Assembly: GCF_001625305.1 (NCBI RefSeq)
Contig: NW_017804342.1
Span: 1-64,000, forward strand
Origin: Branchiostoma belcheri
Lineage: Eukaryota; Chordata; Leptocardii; Amphioxiformes; Branchiostomatidae
Reading direction: 5' to 3'
Length of the DNA: 64,000 nt
In this document: positions 11,064-24,593 of the stretch, piece after piece
Numbering within the stretch: position 1 is the first letter of the stretch
How the letters are laid out: every line of letters begins with the position of its first letter
Notes under the pieces: generated by a model
Databases searched by the model: none
What the model was told of the DNA's origin: nothing
What the model saw: the letters and a program-made list of their open reading frames with translations, nothing else
Made by a program: the position numbers and the translations under genes

Positions 11064-14000
11064 TCAATCATCTGTTTCATAAACTGAGCATAAGAGGCGG
11101 CTTTTCACAACGTTAACAAGCAGATTGTGAAGTGATTTTGCGATATCAGGATGTGCGATGCCCTCACCATAGATACTCCACCTCATCTGTAGTGCCTGTT
11201 CATAATAGCTGACGGCCTTTCTGTAATCACCAATGTGACTCCAGGCATTACCCAAGTTGTTAAGTGGCAAGGCGATATCAGGATGTGCGTTGCCCTTACC
11301 ATAGACACTTCACATCATCTCTAGTGCCTGTTTGAAATAGCTGACGGCTTTTCTATAATCACCAAGGTGACTCCAGGCGGCACCTAAGTTGTTGAAGTGA
11401 AGAGGCGATATCAGGATGTGCGTTGCCCTCACCATAGATACTCCGCCTCATCTCTAGTGCCTGTTGAAAATATTTGACGGCCTTTCTGTGATCACCAAGG
11501 TTACTCCAGGCGGTACCCAAGTTGTAAAGTGACAAGGCGATGTGAGGATGTGCGTTGCCCTCACCATAAATACTCCGCATCATCTCTATTACCTGTTCAA
11601 AATAGCTGGCGGCCTTTCTGTAATCACCAAGGTGACTACAGGCATTACCCAAGTTGTTAAGTTACGAGGCGATATCAGGATGTGCGTTGCCCTTACCATA
11701 GATACTCCGCCTCATCTCTAGTGCCTGTTGAGAATATTTGACGGCCTTTCTGTGATCACCAAGGTGATTCCAGGTGATACCCAAGTTGTTAATTGACAAG
11801 GCGATATCAGGATGTGCGTTGTCCTCACCATAGATACTCCACTTCATCTCTAGTGCCTGTTCATGATAGCTGGCGGCCTTTCTGTAATCACCAAGGTGAC
11901 TCCAGGCATTACCCAAGTTGTTAAGTGACGAGGCGGTATCAGGATGTGCGTTGCCCTCACCATAGATACTCCACTTCATCTCTAGTGCCTGTTGAGAATA
12001 TTTGACGGCCTTTCTGTGATCACCAAGGTGACTCCAGGTGATACCCAAGTTGTTAAGTGACGAGGCGATATCAGGATGTGCGTTGTCCTCACCATAGATA
12101 CTCCGCCTCATCTCTAGTGCCTGTTCATAATAGCTGACGGCCTTTCTGTGATCACCAAGGTGCCTCCAGGCGGCACCCAAGTTGTAAAGTGACGAGGCGG
12201 TATCAGGATGCGCGTTACCCTCACCATAGATACTCCGTCTCATCTCTAGTGCCTGTTCATAATATCTGACGGCCTTCCTGTAATCACCAAGGTTACTCCA
12301 GGCGGCACCCAAGTTGTTATGTGACGAGGCGATATCAGGATGTGGGTTGCCATCACCATAGATACCCCGCATCATCTCTAGTGCTTGTTCATAGTAGCTG
12401 ACGGCCTTCCTGTGATCACCAAGGTTACTCCATGCATTACCCAAGCTGCCTAGTGACGAGGCGATATCAGGATGTGCAACGTTGCTCTCACCATAGATAC
12501 TCCACTTCATCTCTAGTGCCTGTTCATGATAGCTGGCGGCCTTTCTGTGATCACCAAGGTCACTCCAGGCGTTACCCAAGTTGTAAGGTGACGAGGAGAT
12601 GTAAGGATGTGCGTTACCCTCACCATAGATACTCCGTCTCATCTCTAGTGCCTGTTCATAATAGCTAACCGCCTTCCTGTGATCACCAAGGTTACTCCAG
12701 GCGGCACCCAAGTTGTTAAGTGACGAGGCGATATCAGGATGTGCGTTGCCCTCACTAATAGATACTCCGTCTCATCTCTAGTGCTTGTTCATAATAGCTA
12801 ACCGCCTTCCTGTGATCACCAAGGTTACTCCAGGCGTTACCCAAGTTGTAAAGTGACGAGGCGATATCAGGATGTGCGTTGCCCTCACAATAGATACTCC
12901 GTCTCATCTCTAGTGCCTGTTCATCATAGCTAACCGCCTTCCTGTGATCACCAAGGTCACTCCAGGCGGCACCCAAGTTGTTAAGTGACGAGGCGATATC
13001 AGGATGTGCGTTGCCCTCACCATAGATACTCCGCATCATCTCTAGTGCCTGTTCATGATAGCTAACGGCCTTCCTGTGATCACCAAGGTTATTCCATGCA
13101 TTACCCAAGCTGCGTAGTGACGAGGCGATATCAGGATGTGCGTTGTCCTCAACATAGATACTAGTACTCCGCCTCATCTCTAGTGCCTGTTCATAATAGC
13201 TGACGGCCTTCCTGTGATCACCAAGGTCACTCCAGGCGGCACCCAAGTTGTTAAGTGACAAGGCGACATCAGCATCTTTAGTGTTCTTACCATGAATAGT
13301 CCGCTTCATCTGCAGTGCCTGTTCAGAATAGCTAACGGCCTTCCTGTGATCACCAAGGTTCCTCCAAGCGACACCCAAGTTGTTAAGTGACGAGGCGATG
13401 TCAGGGTGTGCGTTGTCCTCACCATAGATACTCCGCTTCATCTGTAATGACTGCTGATGATAGCTGACGGCTTTTCTGTTATCACCAAGGTTACCCCAGG
13501 CGGCACCCAAATTATCAAGTATCCAGGCAATGTGAGGGTGAATCGCACCCGTTCCGTGTGTTGATAGCACTGTTTGAAGTGCCTGTTCAAGGCATGTCTT
13601 TGATTGGTTGTAGTCGCACAGACTTTCGTACACATCGGCTTGCAGAAGAATAGAGTTGTCGAATAGAATCGAGGGCTCTTCTACTGGTTGACCGTTGCTA
13701 AGTTGCGGAACAAAGTTCTTCAAAGGTGTTGCCGTGTAGTAGTATCTCATGAGCTGTTTTACGTTGGAGAAGTGAAATATTCTCTTTGTTTTTTCCTCAA
13801 TGTCATCGTTGCCTGACATTGACAACAACATTGACATGTTTTCCACCTGACCACGGTTGTTCATGTAAGTTCGCAACCTCAGTTCTGCCGAAATGCTGAC
13901 CAGAACCATTAAGTGATGTGCGTTCTTATCACTAATGGCACCCTTCTTGTACATAGCCTGTATAGTCTCCCAGATTGTGGTCGGCTGTATGTCACAGAGC

Positions 14001-16582
14001 AGTGCCCAACAAGATACAGCAAGGCTTGAAAAGCGATAAACTTCTTTCTTTACATTCAGCATTCGGGCAGTCGGATTCTGCATTTCAAAGGTCTTGGTAT
14101 TTCCATCAACATAGTTTTTGCTAGTAGCCTGGCAATTTCATTTCCATTTTTCTTCAGTTGATGATTCCATGCAAAGGTGTATTCGTCGACCAAGCCTTGT
14201 TCTCCAGTAATTAATGATACATTTCCCAACACACTCGCTAGGTGGTAGCCTTTCTTAAGATGTAGCTTAACATCATCTTCAAGAAATTTGGCCATGTGGC
14301 TTGGTGTGCGAATAAGGAGGCATGTTTTCCCTCTCCCTAGTGGGGTTTTACATGCATGGGCATGGCTCCATCGAAAGAAAAGCCACGTGGCGTTACAGTG
14401 TCATAGTAACCAGTTGTCAAGCTTGTTCTTTGACTCGAAGTCATTGAGAGACTTGATCGCCATGACCGGGAGAATGGTTTCCCCAACATTGATCACTTTG
14501 AGATGAAGGTAATGTGTGAAGTTTTGGAAGTATTTTAGACTGTTTTCTGTTTCCTCCTCTATCAAAATAGCAAACTCCAGATCGGAGTATGGTGTTACTA
14601 ACCCTGTGGCTAGTGAACCCAGTCCTATCATGGCGTATTTGCAGGGAGGAGGGCCCATAACCTCCATACACCCATCTACAAGGCCAGATATGAATGTTCT
14701 TCGCTGATGAACAATAGTGTCAAACAAGGCTTTGTTTGCTTCCACTCTTTTCTTTTCTACTTCCATGATCTCTGGGTCGTTGTCATCTAGGCTATAAGGA
14801 TCTATCTGCTGCTCAATTCTTTTGATTTCTTCTTCCACATAGCAGCGGCATTCTGTTAACACCGATTTGTGTTTCTCTATGTCATCCGTGGGTACCGTTT
14901 GTTCGATACTCAGGACGTGCTGAACAAAAGATTGTGTTATTCTCTGTATTGTTTGTTTGATGCCATCTCTGTCTTCTGTCTTTGCTCTCACCAGTGCTGC
15001 GTTACTGAGTGCTGCAGCCTTGGTGAAATCACCTCCGTCTTTTGACTTCTCTCCTCTTTTCAGGTAGACATCGCTTAACTTGCAAAGGGGCTCTGTCTCT
15101 TTCCAGCGCTGACCTGCATTCGAAAATATTTTAAACGATCTTTGGAAGTTACTTAATTATGTCTTGGCCCCAAAAGCTCATTTGCAAGTTAGCTGACACA
15201 GTGTGTGGTACACGTATACGCAGTTGTGTATCTTTTTTTTTATTGACTTCACTAACCTTGCTGTAATAAAATCCAGATTGTCACCATGTGACAGGTACAC
15301 GGAATCACTCACCTTTCACATGAACGGCCTTGAGCGCAGCTGCAAAGTTCCGTTCTGCCGTGACCAGTTCCCCTGTCTGCAGGGCCCTGCAACCCTCATG
15401 TAGCTGGTCTTGGTAAGAACTGTGGAAAAGGAGTCACAATTATTCATACTGGGATACTGTAACTTTAGCCCATACAGGACATGAGAATATACTGTGAAGA
15501 GGTTGAGCATCTATCTAATCTTGTCGGTGAAAAACTAAAAACACAACAAACAAACAAACAAACAAACAAACAAACCTGTCTGTGACTTCCTGTTTCTCTT
15601 TGCTGCTGTTTCCAACCTTCTTGTTTCTGGTCCGTCCCGTTTCTCGGCGTTTCTTTGGAAAGAAGATGGCATGTGTGAACAATACCCTAGAAGCATGTAA
15701 TAAAAAGTAGAATTTCCAATAGTCAATTAAATATACTGAACATGCATTTTAAAAAGGACAACGGTTTATTTTTTATCAGTCGCATAAAACTGATCTGAAG
15801 TTATCTGTGCAACACAACAAAAACGTCATATTTAAAAGTGAATTTTATATGATTGAAAAGGATTAGGATTGTCTAACCTTGGGTTCTTTTTCCTTGACTT
15901 TCTCTGCGTACTTGATGCGGTGTCTTAGCGTTTCTCTGCCGTCTGAATCTTCACAGCGGTCCAGCGCCGCTCGGTACAGACCAGCTGATTTACTGAACGC
16001 TGTCTCGTCCTTACCAACCCTTCCCTTCTCTAGGTACACATCTCCCAGGCTCTTCAAGGATTCTATTTTCAAACGTTTGTTTCCTTCCACGATTGCTCTC
16101 ACTAAACAATTTGTATAACCTTCAATCAAGGGCATCGTACCATGTCCTTTCAACTTGGACATCTTTTCCACTTCGTCAAGGGTTGTGGACACAGCCAATA
16201 TGGTATTGCCTGTATTCGTGATACACGCTTTTAGAACCTCCTGATCATGGACCAGTTTCGTGCATTTCTCTGCATATCTGATGCGATGCTGTACAACTTG
16301 CTTCTCCTCAGTACTACTGTAATACCGTAACAGTTCTGTGTACATGGAGCAGGCCTTGTGGAAGTTCTCTGCTTTATGCTTGTTCCTCTTTGCTTTGTGT
16401 AGGTACAAGTCTCCGAGACCTTTCAAAGCTTCACACTCCAAAACCTGATTTTGAGTACTTATAGCGTGAACCAACTTCCGTGCGTATCCCCTCTCTACAA
16501 CATCCAGATCAGAACCGCGTTTAAATTTCAAATCCAGTTCCCGAAATTCGTCCACCACTGCAGACAGCTCGGTTTGTGACAT
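11064..16582 (-). pseudogene. NTase-TPR gene, copy B (disrupted)
   Basis: Exons 1-3 are intact and in phase: 16582-15878 (705 bp), 15652-15576 (77), 15419-15313 (107). The large exon starts at 15113 but is broken. A one-base gain near 14,405 and a one-base loss near 14,358 cancel. A one-base loss in a T run near 14,100, a gain near 12,753 and a gain near 11,393 shift the frame. TAA at 11,662-11,664 replaces a serine codon and TGA at 11,310-11,312 replaces the glutamine codon found in copy C. The NTase motif and about 20 TPR units remain readable. Either it is a decaying paralogue or part of the damage is assembly error; the two nonsense changes favour real decay. One TPR linker has an in-frame two-residue insertion ([10 protein letters not shown]). 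Confidence 0.8.
15878..16582 (-). CDS. Exon 1 of copy B, intact
   Basis: Encodes 235 residues beginning MSQTELSAVVDEF and ending just before a GTTAGA donor. Same length as exon 1 of copy A and about 95% alike by eye. It holds the first two repeats of the N-terminal helical segment ([10 protein letters not shown] and [10 protein letters not shown]). Its integrity contrasts with the broken large exon downstream, so a short protein could still be made. Confidence 0.7.
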
Positions 16583-18570
16583 ATTTGTTCCTCCTTACAG
16601 GATTTTCTTTGCTTATATATTAAATCAGAATCTGTTCTTAAATCTTCCCTGTGCACCAAATACGACATATAAGGTTTTGTCCGCAAGTGTCCTCACATTA
16701 TCTTATTTAGTTCTTTAATATCCCGACGAACATGTATCTTTGTCGACCGCAATCTGGTTCATTGACCTGAGGAAGAATAAACATTGTACCAATCATTTGG
16801 CGGACCGAGTGCATGTCTTTTATATGTCGCTTTATAAAATTCTAACTGGTAGCCGATTTTGTTATTCATTGGGACTTTGCTAACGAATCTTTATATTCAC
16901 GAAAATCCCTTTATTCCTTGTTCAGTTGCCCTGGTTCAAACTTTACGGTTGTAACATGTTGCAGTTCCCAAGAAATCTTCTAGGAGGTCTAAACGTATAC
17001 TGTTATTCCCATCTACTGTATTACAGTTGTCACCCCACAAAACAACACGCGTTTAAACGCTAATATCTACAGGGTCTACCTGACAGTACGTAAACAGCAA
17101 TATGACACTCATCCGCCATTGACTGGTCAGGCGCTGATGTTGTTCGTCATGCATCCTGATACCTTAAACAGAACCTGTTGTCATCTGTTGTCACAACAGC
17201 AGACAAAAATTGACCTATAACCTGTCACTAAAAATCGTAGAACCACGGTGCATGTTCACAGAGGAACATGACTTGGTCTAACTGCTAACCACGAAACCTA
17301 AGTCTTTACCATCAGCGTCGTGTATCGTATTACACCCACACCGACAACAGCTATCAAAACTTTAAGGGCTGGGTCACATAATGTATATAGTAGATGCCAT
17401 ACTTTGTACCCTGTACAACTGTTGTGCAATAAAGTTATCAATTATCAACATAATCGTCGGACGATCATAAACTAAAGGCATTCCTGCGAAAGCCATGCAT
17501 CATTGCATGTGTTTCAAAACTCCAGCTGTCTTGTTCTGGAAAAGATTGCCATATCCTCTGTGTTGGTTCTATCACGATCTGCCTGGAAAATTGGTCGGCA
17601 TGAAATTCGTTCGAGTACCTACCACGAGTATGACCGCGCGTCGTAAGTGTAACAGGACTGATGTTTAGGTATGATGTTCTTGTTTCCTATATCAGGACAC
17701 ATACAGCCATGCATACCTGTTCAGTTTCGAATAGTACGTTTTTCACTGCGTATAAGAGTGAAGAAATAATGGCGGTCTTGTGTGAGCAAGTGACATACTC
17801 ATACTATAACGTTAGAGATAAAATTACTTGTCTAAGGTCATGACTGCAGTTGACACATTCCCAGGCGCACTCAAAACATTTTGAGCTGTTGTTAATGATT
17901 CCTTGAGAAGCAAATGTAAATTTTCATAATTTTTGGGAGGGGGGTATGCTAGCAAATCAGCAACACATTCTTGTTACGAAGCCGTAATCCCCACTAGCTA
18001 TAGGTTCGCACTGCGTGTAAAGTGTTCGGTTTTGTCAGCTGTAATGTTAATGATAAATGTTTGTGGCCTTATCTATGTAAAAACTCACCTTTTACTTCCA
18101 TCTAGAGATAAAACTGTTGGTCTGTCTCAGCTCACGACTGGCACCAGCGGAAGCGGAAGTTCCCGACAGCGGAAATCCCCGGCGTGACTCACCTTTACGG
18201 AAGGGGGATTCCCCTGGGAATGTTCCATTAACAAACAGGGGTGGGGAAAAAGACTCCGCATTTACCTGTCCGTGTCATTCAGGGGTTGTTTGGAGGGGAG
18301 GGGGGGATCATTCTTGACTGTTTCGTTGCCCAAACGGTAAGAATACGAAAGGCAAAACACAACTTTTTTCGGTAATTGTTTAGTCGATAAGACTAGGATG
18401 TTTGTGCCCCACAACAAGGTCTGAAAACTACAAGCATTAATTCACCTGTCGTGTACCATGCACCACCCCTGTTTCTATCATTGGTCTTGTCTAGATCTTG
18501 GTCACATTAGTGTAGTTAAAACAACATCATCATAGGAATGTCTTATTTGGAAATATGGTGATGTAGACAG

Positions 18571-18900
18571 CTTCCTGACAGGACGGCGACAGAAAGTACG
18601 CTACGGATCTGCCGTATCGGACTGGGAAACACTGACTTCAGGAGTGCCACAAGGCACCAAACTAGGCCCTGTCATCTTTTTATGTATGATCAACGATGCA
18701 AGCCAATCCCATGATGACCGGTGGAAATATGTAGACGACTTGTCACTTGGTGAAAATGTACATGTGCGTGATCAGTCTCTCCTCCAGGACGAAGTGGACT
18801 CACTTGAACGATGGTCCAACAGTGTTCAGTTGCAACTAAACCCTAAGAAATGTATGGTACTGACTGTATGTTTTATGAAGAACCCACCATTTGATTGATT
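18571..18900 (+). mobile_element. Internally deleted LINE insertion (RT fragment) in the unit between copies B and C
   Basis: The reading SGVPQGTKLGPVIF, then KYVDDLSLGE (the YxDD box), then LQLNPKKCMVLTV is an RT core. It replaces a site that is empty in the other units (compare 8010-8025 and 27,478-27,495, where GACAGCTACTTTGAAAACAT-like sequence is continuous). The insert ends CCATTTGATTGATT, the same 3' tail seen inverted at about 24,560-24,600. RT is therefore joined directly to a 3' tail, implying a large internal deletion. Confidence 0.8.
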
Positions 18901-19595
18901 AAAACATTTGTGTCAAATCTAGACACAAAGGTGCAAAAGGAGCACTTTTCAGAACGATTCAGATTTTCTACGAACACTCTCAAAGAAATCAGTGAAGATG
19001 TAAGATGCATGACTACCAGCTAATAGCTAAATTTGTCAATTTGCAAGGCGTCTATTTTGAACCGTGCAAACTGCACACTCAATTTCACATCTTTGGTTTA
19101 AAATCAATCTACATCTTTGGAAAATAAACCTTCTCTTCGTTATAGCAGAATTTGAGAAATTGTATCTGTTTCAAAATACATGTTTTCTACAGCATTAGAT
19201 ATATATATGAATATACGTGTTATAAAAGATAGTAGTCAAAGACAATCTTTCACGTCAAAAAGACGCCACAACTTTCCATCATCACCCGGACGACGTCTTT
19301 TGGGTCACCTCAGATCAAGAGTATCAATTTCTTGTTCCAGGGGTGCTCGCGATTGTTGCGGAGTGTTCTAGAACTGCATTTAGCGGCTACGCTGTAGCAC
19401 AGCAACCAAACACAACGCCACGGTTGACCGAGGATACGGACGTATCTCTCGAGCTCCGCGTTTTTTGCAAGCTGAATTTTGCCTGTTTTCCCTGGAAAGA
19501 CGCGGCTTCTGGAAAGGATGCATGGCGTCAGCGTTCCTTTCATTGGTACACGTGCTGTCATTGCTCAGGCCTGGCGGTAAGAGCCAGAGCGGCGG

Positions 19596-19781
19596 TACTC
19601 TCCAAGCAGAGGTTTGGGTTTGGGGTTATTTTAGCGGCTTTTTCTTTTATCGTGGTTTCTCTTTTGCACTGAATTTTTTCCCACCATAAAGGTTTTTCCC
19701 AAGGGGGGGGGCAAAAGACAAGCCCCGATAAAAAAGACTAAAACACGCTGAAAATAACCCCAAACCTCTGCTTGGAGAGTA
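19596..19781. mobile_element. Foldback (TIR) element, uninterrupted copy
   Basis: The terminal inverted repeats (TACTCTCCAAGCAGAGGTTT at the left, its complement at the right) flank a shorter inner inverted repeat. It is 186 bp long and orthologous to the LINE-interrupted copy at 8720-9739. Confidence 0.7.
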
Positions 19782-20998
19782 AATCAATCAGTCAATTAAA
19801 CAACACCATAACGTTTTGTTAGCAAGAAGGTCCGTTATGAATCTTCAACTGAATCTTTTGTTCTGGATTTAAGCAAGGACCTGAACTTTATTTGTTTTCT
19901 TTCTAGTTCCTCTCGTTTGTCAGGAATTCTTAGCTGATAACATTTCTCATTGTTGTTTTTAGAATTTCAAGTTGCTTAACATTTGGTTAGTGCTTTAGAA
20001 AGGGCAGACAGGTGTTAACAGGTAAACATGTAAACAAGTACAAACAGCATCGTATGCAATCCATCGACTGCATTGTTGTTCTGTCAAACAAAGATGTTGT
20101 TTCCATCCCATGAGTTCAATATTCAATTAACCAAAAAATAACTCCAAACTCTAAAGGAGAGGAATTGAATAAAATGAAGAGTTTCCATCCATACATTTGG
20201 TTGCCTTCTATTACTTGACTTCTCTTAGCTCCTTCATTGGAACTTTTAGCCAAGTTGTGATTTTTTTCGTCACTAAATGTTCTTGTTCTTTCTAAGAAAA
20301 ACGATTTTCTCTTTCTTCGAGCACTTTGTATTGGAGTCATTTTTCTTCATGGAGTTTTGTTTTCAATGAATGCTTTCAAAGATGTGAAATGGGGGGGGGG
20401 GTACCTTCCCTCGACTCGAATATTTTAGTAACATCTCTAAGAGGACAGTAGTCACTGTTTGTCAAAAGGTTCTTTACACATAGAGCTTTTTGGAATTCAA
20501 AAAGTATGTGTCGGTATTATCCTAGCTATAGCTTGTTTTGGCGATTGGACATTCGACAAAACATTTGTGATATTCAAAAATATCTCTAAAATAACTATCA
20601 TTCATATTAAAATTGTACACAACAAGCAGTAGGAATAATAAAGATACCTTTAATAAGTACATGGACAAGTACATCTCTCAGGCTGTGAGCTCTCATTGAC
20701 CTGACCCTGCTGAGTTTGTCAGTTTAAAACCTAAGTACGTTCATTTAAGTTGCCTGAGGATAAATATCACCCTGGGAGGATATAAGGTATACAAATACAT
20801 AATATGACGGTAAAGTAATTCTTAACATCAAAATAGCTGCATGTTTCCGTTTTTAACAAACGGAAAATCATCATACTTCCAAATCATTTAAAGATAATCT
20901 TTAAAATGCTTTCTGTGTAACTATTGAATAATTTACATGTATGGGACACAAAAAGTTAATCAGGAGAGTGGCAATGTCAGTGTCTATATAAAGTCTCT

Positions 20999-23900
20999 TC
21001 AATCATCTGTTTCATAAACTGAGCATAAGAGGCGGCTTTTCACAACGTTAACAAGCAGATTTTGAAGTGATTTTGCGATATCAGGATGTGCGATGCGCTC
21101 GCCATAGATACTCCGCCTCATCTGTAGTGCCTGTTCATAATAGCTGATGGCCTTTCTGTAATCACCAAGGTGACTCCAGGCATTACCCAAGTTGTTAAGT
21201 GGCGAGGCGATATCAGGATGTGTGTTGTCCTCACCATAGACACTTTGCATCATCTCTAGTGCCTGTTTGAAATAGCTGACGGCTTTTCTATAATCACCAA
21301 GTTGACTCCAGGCGGCACCTAAGTTGTTAAGTGAAGAGGCGATATCAGTATGTGCGTTACCCTCACCATAGATACTCCGCCTCATCTCTAGTGCCTGTTG
21401 AAAATATTTGACGGCCTTTCTGTGATCACCAAGGTTACTCCAGGCGGTACCCAAGTTGTAAAGTGACAAGGCGATGTGAGTATGTGCGTTGACCTCACCA
21501 TAAATACTCCGCATCATCTCTATTGCCTGTTCAAAATAGCTGGCGGCCTTTCTGTAATCACCAAGGTGACTACAGGCTTTACCCAAGTTGTTAAGTGACG
21601 AGGCGATATCAGGATGTGCGTTGCCCTTACCATAGATACTCCGCCTCATCTCTAGTGCCTGTTGAGAATATTTTACGGCCTTTCTGTGATCACCAAGGTG
21701 ATTCCAGGTGATACCCTAAGTTGTTAATTGACAAGGCGATATCAGGATGTGCGTTGTCCTCACCATAGATACTCCACTTCATCTGTAATGACTGCTGATG
21801 ATAGCTGACGGCCTTTCTGTAATCACCAAGGTCACTCCAGGCGCTACCCAAGTTGTAAAGTGACGAGGCGATGTCAGGATGGGCGTTACCCTCACCATAG
21901 ATACTCCGCCTCATCTCTAGTGCCTGTTCATAATAGCTAACGGCCTTCCTGTGATCACCAAGGTTACTCCAGGCGGCACCCAAGTTGTGAAGTGACGAGG
22001 CGATATCAGGATGTGCGTTGCCCTCACCATAGATACTCCGCATCATCTCTAGTGCCTGTTCATAATAGCTAACGGCCTTCCTGTGATCACCAAGGTTACT
22101 CCATGCATTACCCAAGCTGCCTAGTGACGAGGCGATATCAGGATGTGCGTTGTCTTCACCATAGATACTCCGGCTCATCTCTAGTGCCTGTTCATAATAG
22201 CTGATGGCCTTTCTGTGATCACCAAGATCACTTAAGGCGGCACCCAAGTTGTTAAGTGACGAGGCGACATCAGCATCTTTAGTGTTCTTACCATGAATAG
22301 TCCGCTTCATCTGCAGTGCCTGTTCAGAATAGCTAACGGCCTTCCTGTGATCACCAAGGTTCCTCCAAGCGACACCCAAGCTGTTAAGTGACGAGGCGAT
22401 GTCAGGGTGTGCGTTGTCCTCACCATAGATACTCCGCTTCATCTGTAATGACTGCTGATGATAGCTGACGGCTTTTCTGTTATCACCAAGGTTACCCCAG
22501 GCGGCACCCAAATTATCAAGTATCCAGGCAATGTGAGGGTGAATCGCACCCGTTCCGTGTGTTGATAGCACTGTTTGAAGTGCCTGTTCAAGGCATGTCT
22601 TTGATTGGTTGTAGTCGCACAGACTTTCGTACACATCGGCTTGCAGAAGAATAGAGTTGTCGAATAGAATCGAGGGCTCTTCTACTGGTTGACCGTTGCT
22701 AAGTTGCGGAACAAAGTTCTTCAAAGGTGTTGCCGTGTAGTAGTATCTCATGAGCTGTTTTACGTTGGAGAAGTGAAATATTCTCTTTGTTTTTCCTCAA
22801 TGTCATCGTTGCCTGACATTGACAACAACATTGACACGTTTTCCACCTGACCACGGTTGTTCATGTAAGTTCGCAACCTCAGTTCTGCCGAAATGCTGAC
22901 CAGAACCATTAAGTGATGTGCGTTCTTATCACTAATGGCACCCTTATTGTACATAGTCTGTATAGTCCTCCCAGATTGTGGTCGGCTGTATGTCACAGAG
23001 CAGTGCCCAACAAGATACAGCAAGGCTTGAAAAGCGATAAACTTCTTTCTTTACATTCAGCATTCGGGCAGTCGGATTCTGCATTTCAAAAGTCTTGGTA
23101 TTTTCCATCAACATAGTTTTTGCTAGTAGCCTGGCAATTTCATTTCCATTTTTCTTCAGTTGATGATTCCATGCAAAGGTGTATTCGTCGACCAAGCCTT
23201 GTTCTCCAGTAATTAATGATACATTTCCCAACACACTCGCTAGGTGGTAGCCTTTCTTAAGATGTAGCTTAACATCATCTTCAAGAAATTTGGCCATGTG
23301 GCTTGGTGTGCGAATAAGGAGGCATGTTTCCCCTCTCCCTAGTGGGGTTTTACATGCATGTGGCATGGCTCCATCGAAGGAAAAGCCACGTGGCGTTACA
23401 GTGTCATAGAACCAGTCGTCAAGCTTGTTCTTTGACTCGAAGTCATTGAGAGATTTGATCGCCATGGCCGGGAGAATGGTTTCCCCAAGATTGATCACTT
23501 TGAGATGAAGGTAATGTGTGAGGTTTTGAAAGTATTTTAGACTGTTTTCTGTTTCCTTCTCTATCAAAATAGCAAACTCCAGATCGGAGTATGGCGTTAC
23601 CAGTCCTGTGGCCTGTGAACCCAGTCCTATCGTGGCATACTTGCAGGAGGGGGGCCCATAACCCCCATACACTCATCTACAAGGCCAGCTATGAATGTTC
23701 TTCGCTGATGAACAATAGTGTCAAACAGGGCTTTGTTTGCTTCCACTCTCTCCATTTCTACTTCCATGATCTCTGGGTCGTTATCATCTAGGCGATAAGG
23801 ATCTATCTGCTGCTCAATTCTTATGATTTCTTCTTCCACATAGCCGCGGCATTCTGTTAACACCGATTTGTGTTTCTCTACGTCATCCGTGGGTACCGTT

Positions 23901-24562
23901 TGTTCGATACTCAGGACGTTCTTAACAAAAGATTGTGTTATTTCCTGGATTGTATGTTTGATGACTTCTCTGTCTTCTGTCTTTGCTCTCACCAGTGCTG
24001 CGTTACTGAGTGCTGCAGCCTTGGTGAAATCACCTCCGTCTTTTGACTGCTCTCCTCTCTTCAGGTAGACATCGCTCAAGTTGCAAAGGGGCTCTGTCTC
24101 TTTCCAGCGCTGACCTGCATTCGAAAATATTTTAAACGATCTTTGGAAGTTACTTAATTATGTCTTAGCCCCAAAAGCTCATTTGCAAGTTAGCTGACAC
24201 AGTGTGTGGTACACGTATACGCAGTTGTGTATCTTTTTTTTTATTGACTTCACTAACCTTGCTGTAATAAAATCCAGATTTTCACCATGTGACAGGTACA
24301 CGGAATCACTCACCTTTCACATGAACGGCCTTGAGCGCAGCTGCAAAGTTTCGTTCTGCCGTGTCCAGGTCCCCTGTCTGCAGGGCCCTGCAGCCATTCT
24401 GTAGGTGGTCTTCGTACGTACTGTAGAAAAGGAGTCATAAGTGTTGATACTGGGATACTGTAACTTTAACCCATACAGGACATGAGACTTTAAATGTACT
24501 GTGAATTGGCTGAGCATCTATCTAGCCTTGGCGGTGCATAGTGCATAGTAAAAAAATCAATT

Positions 24563-24593
<31 letters not shown>

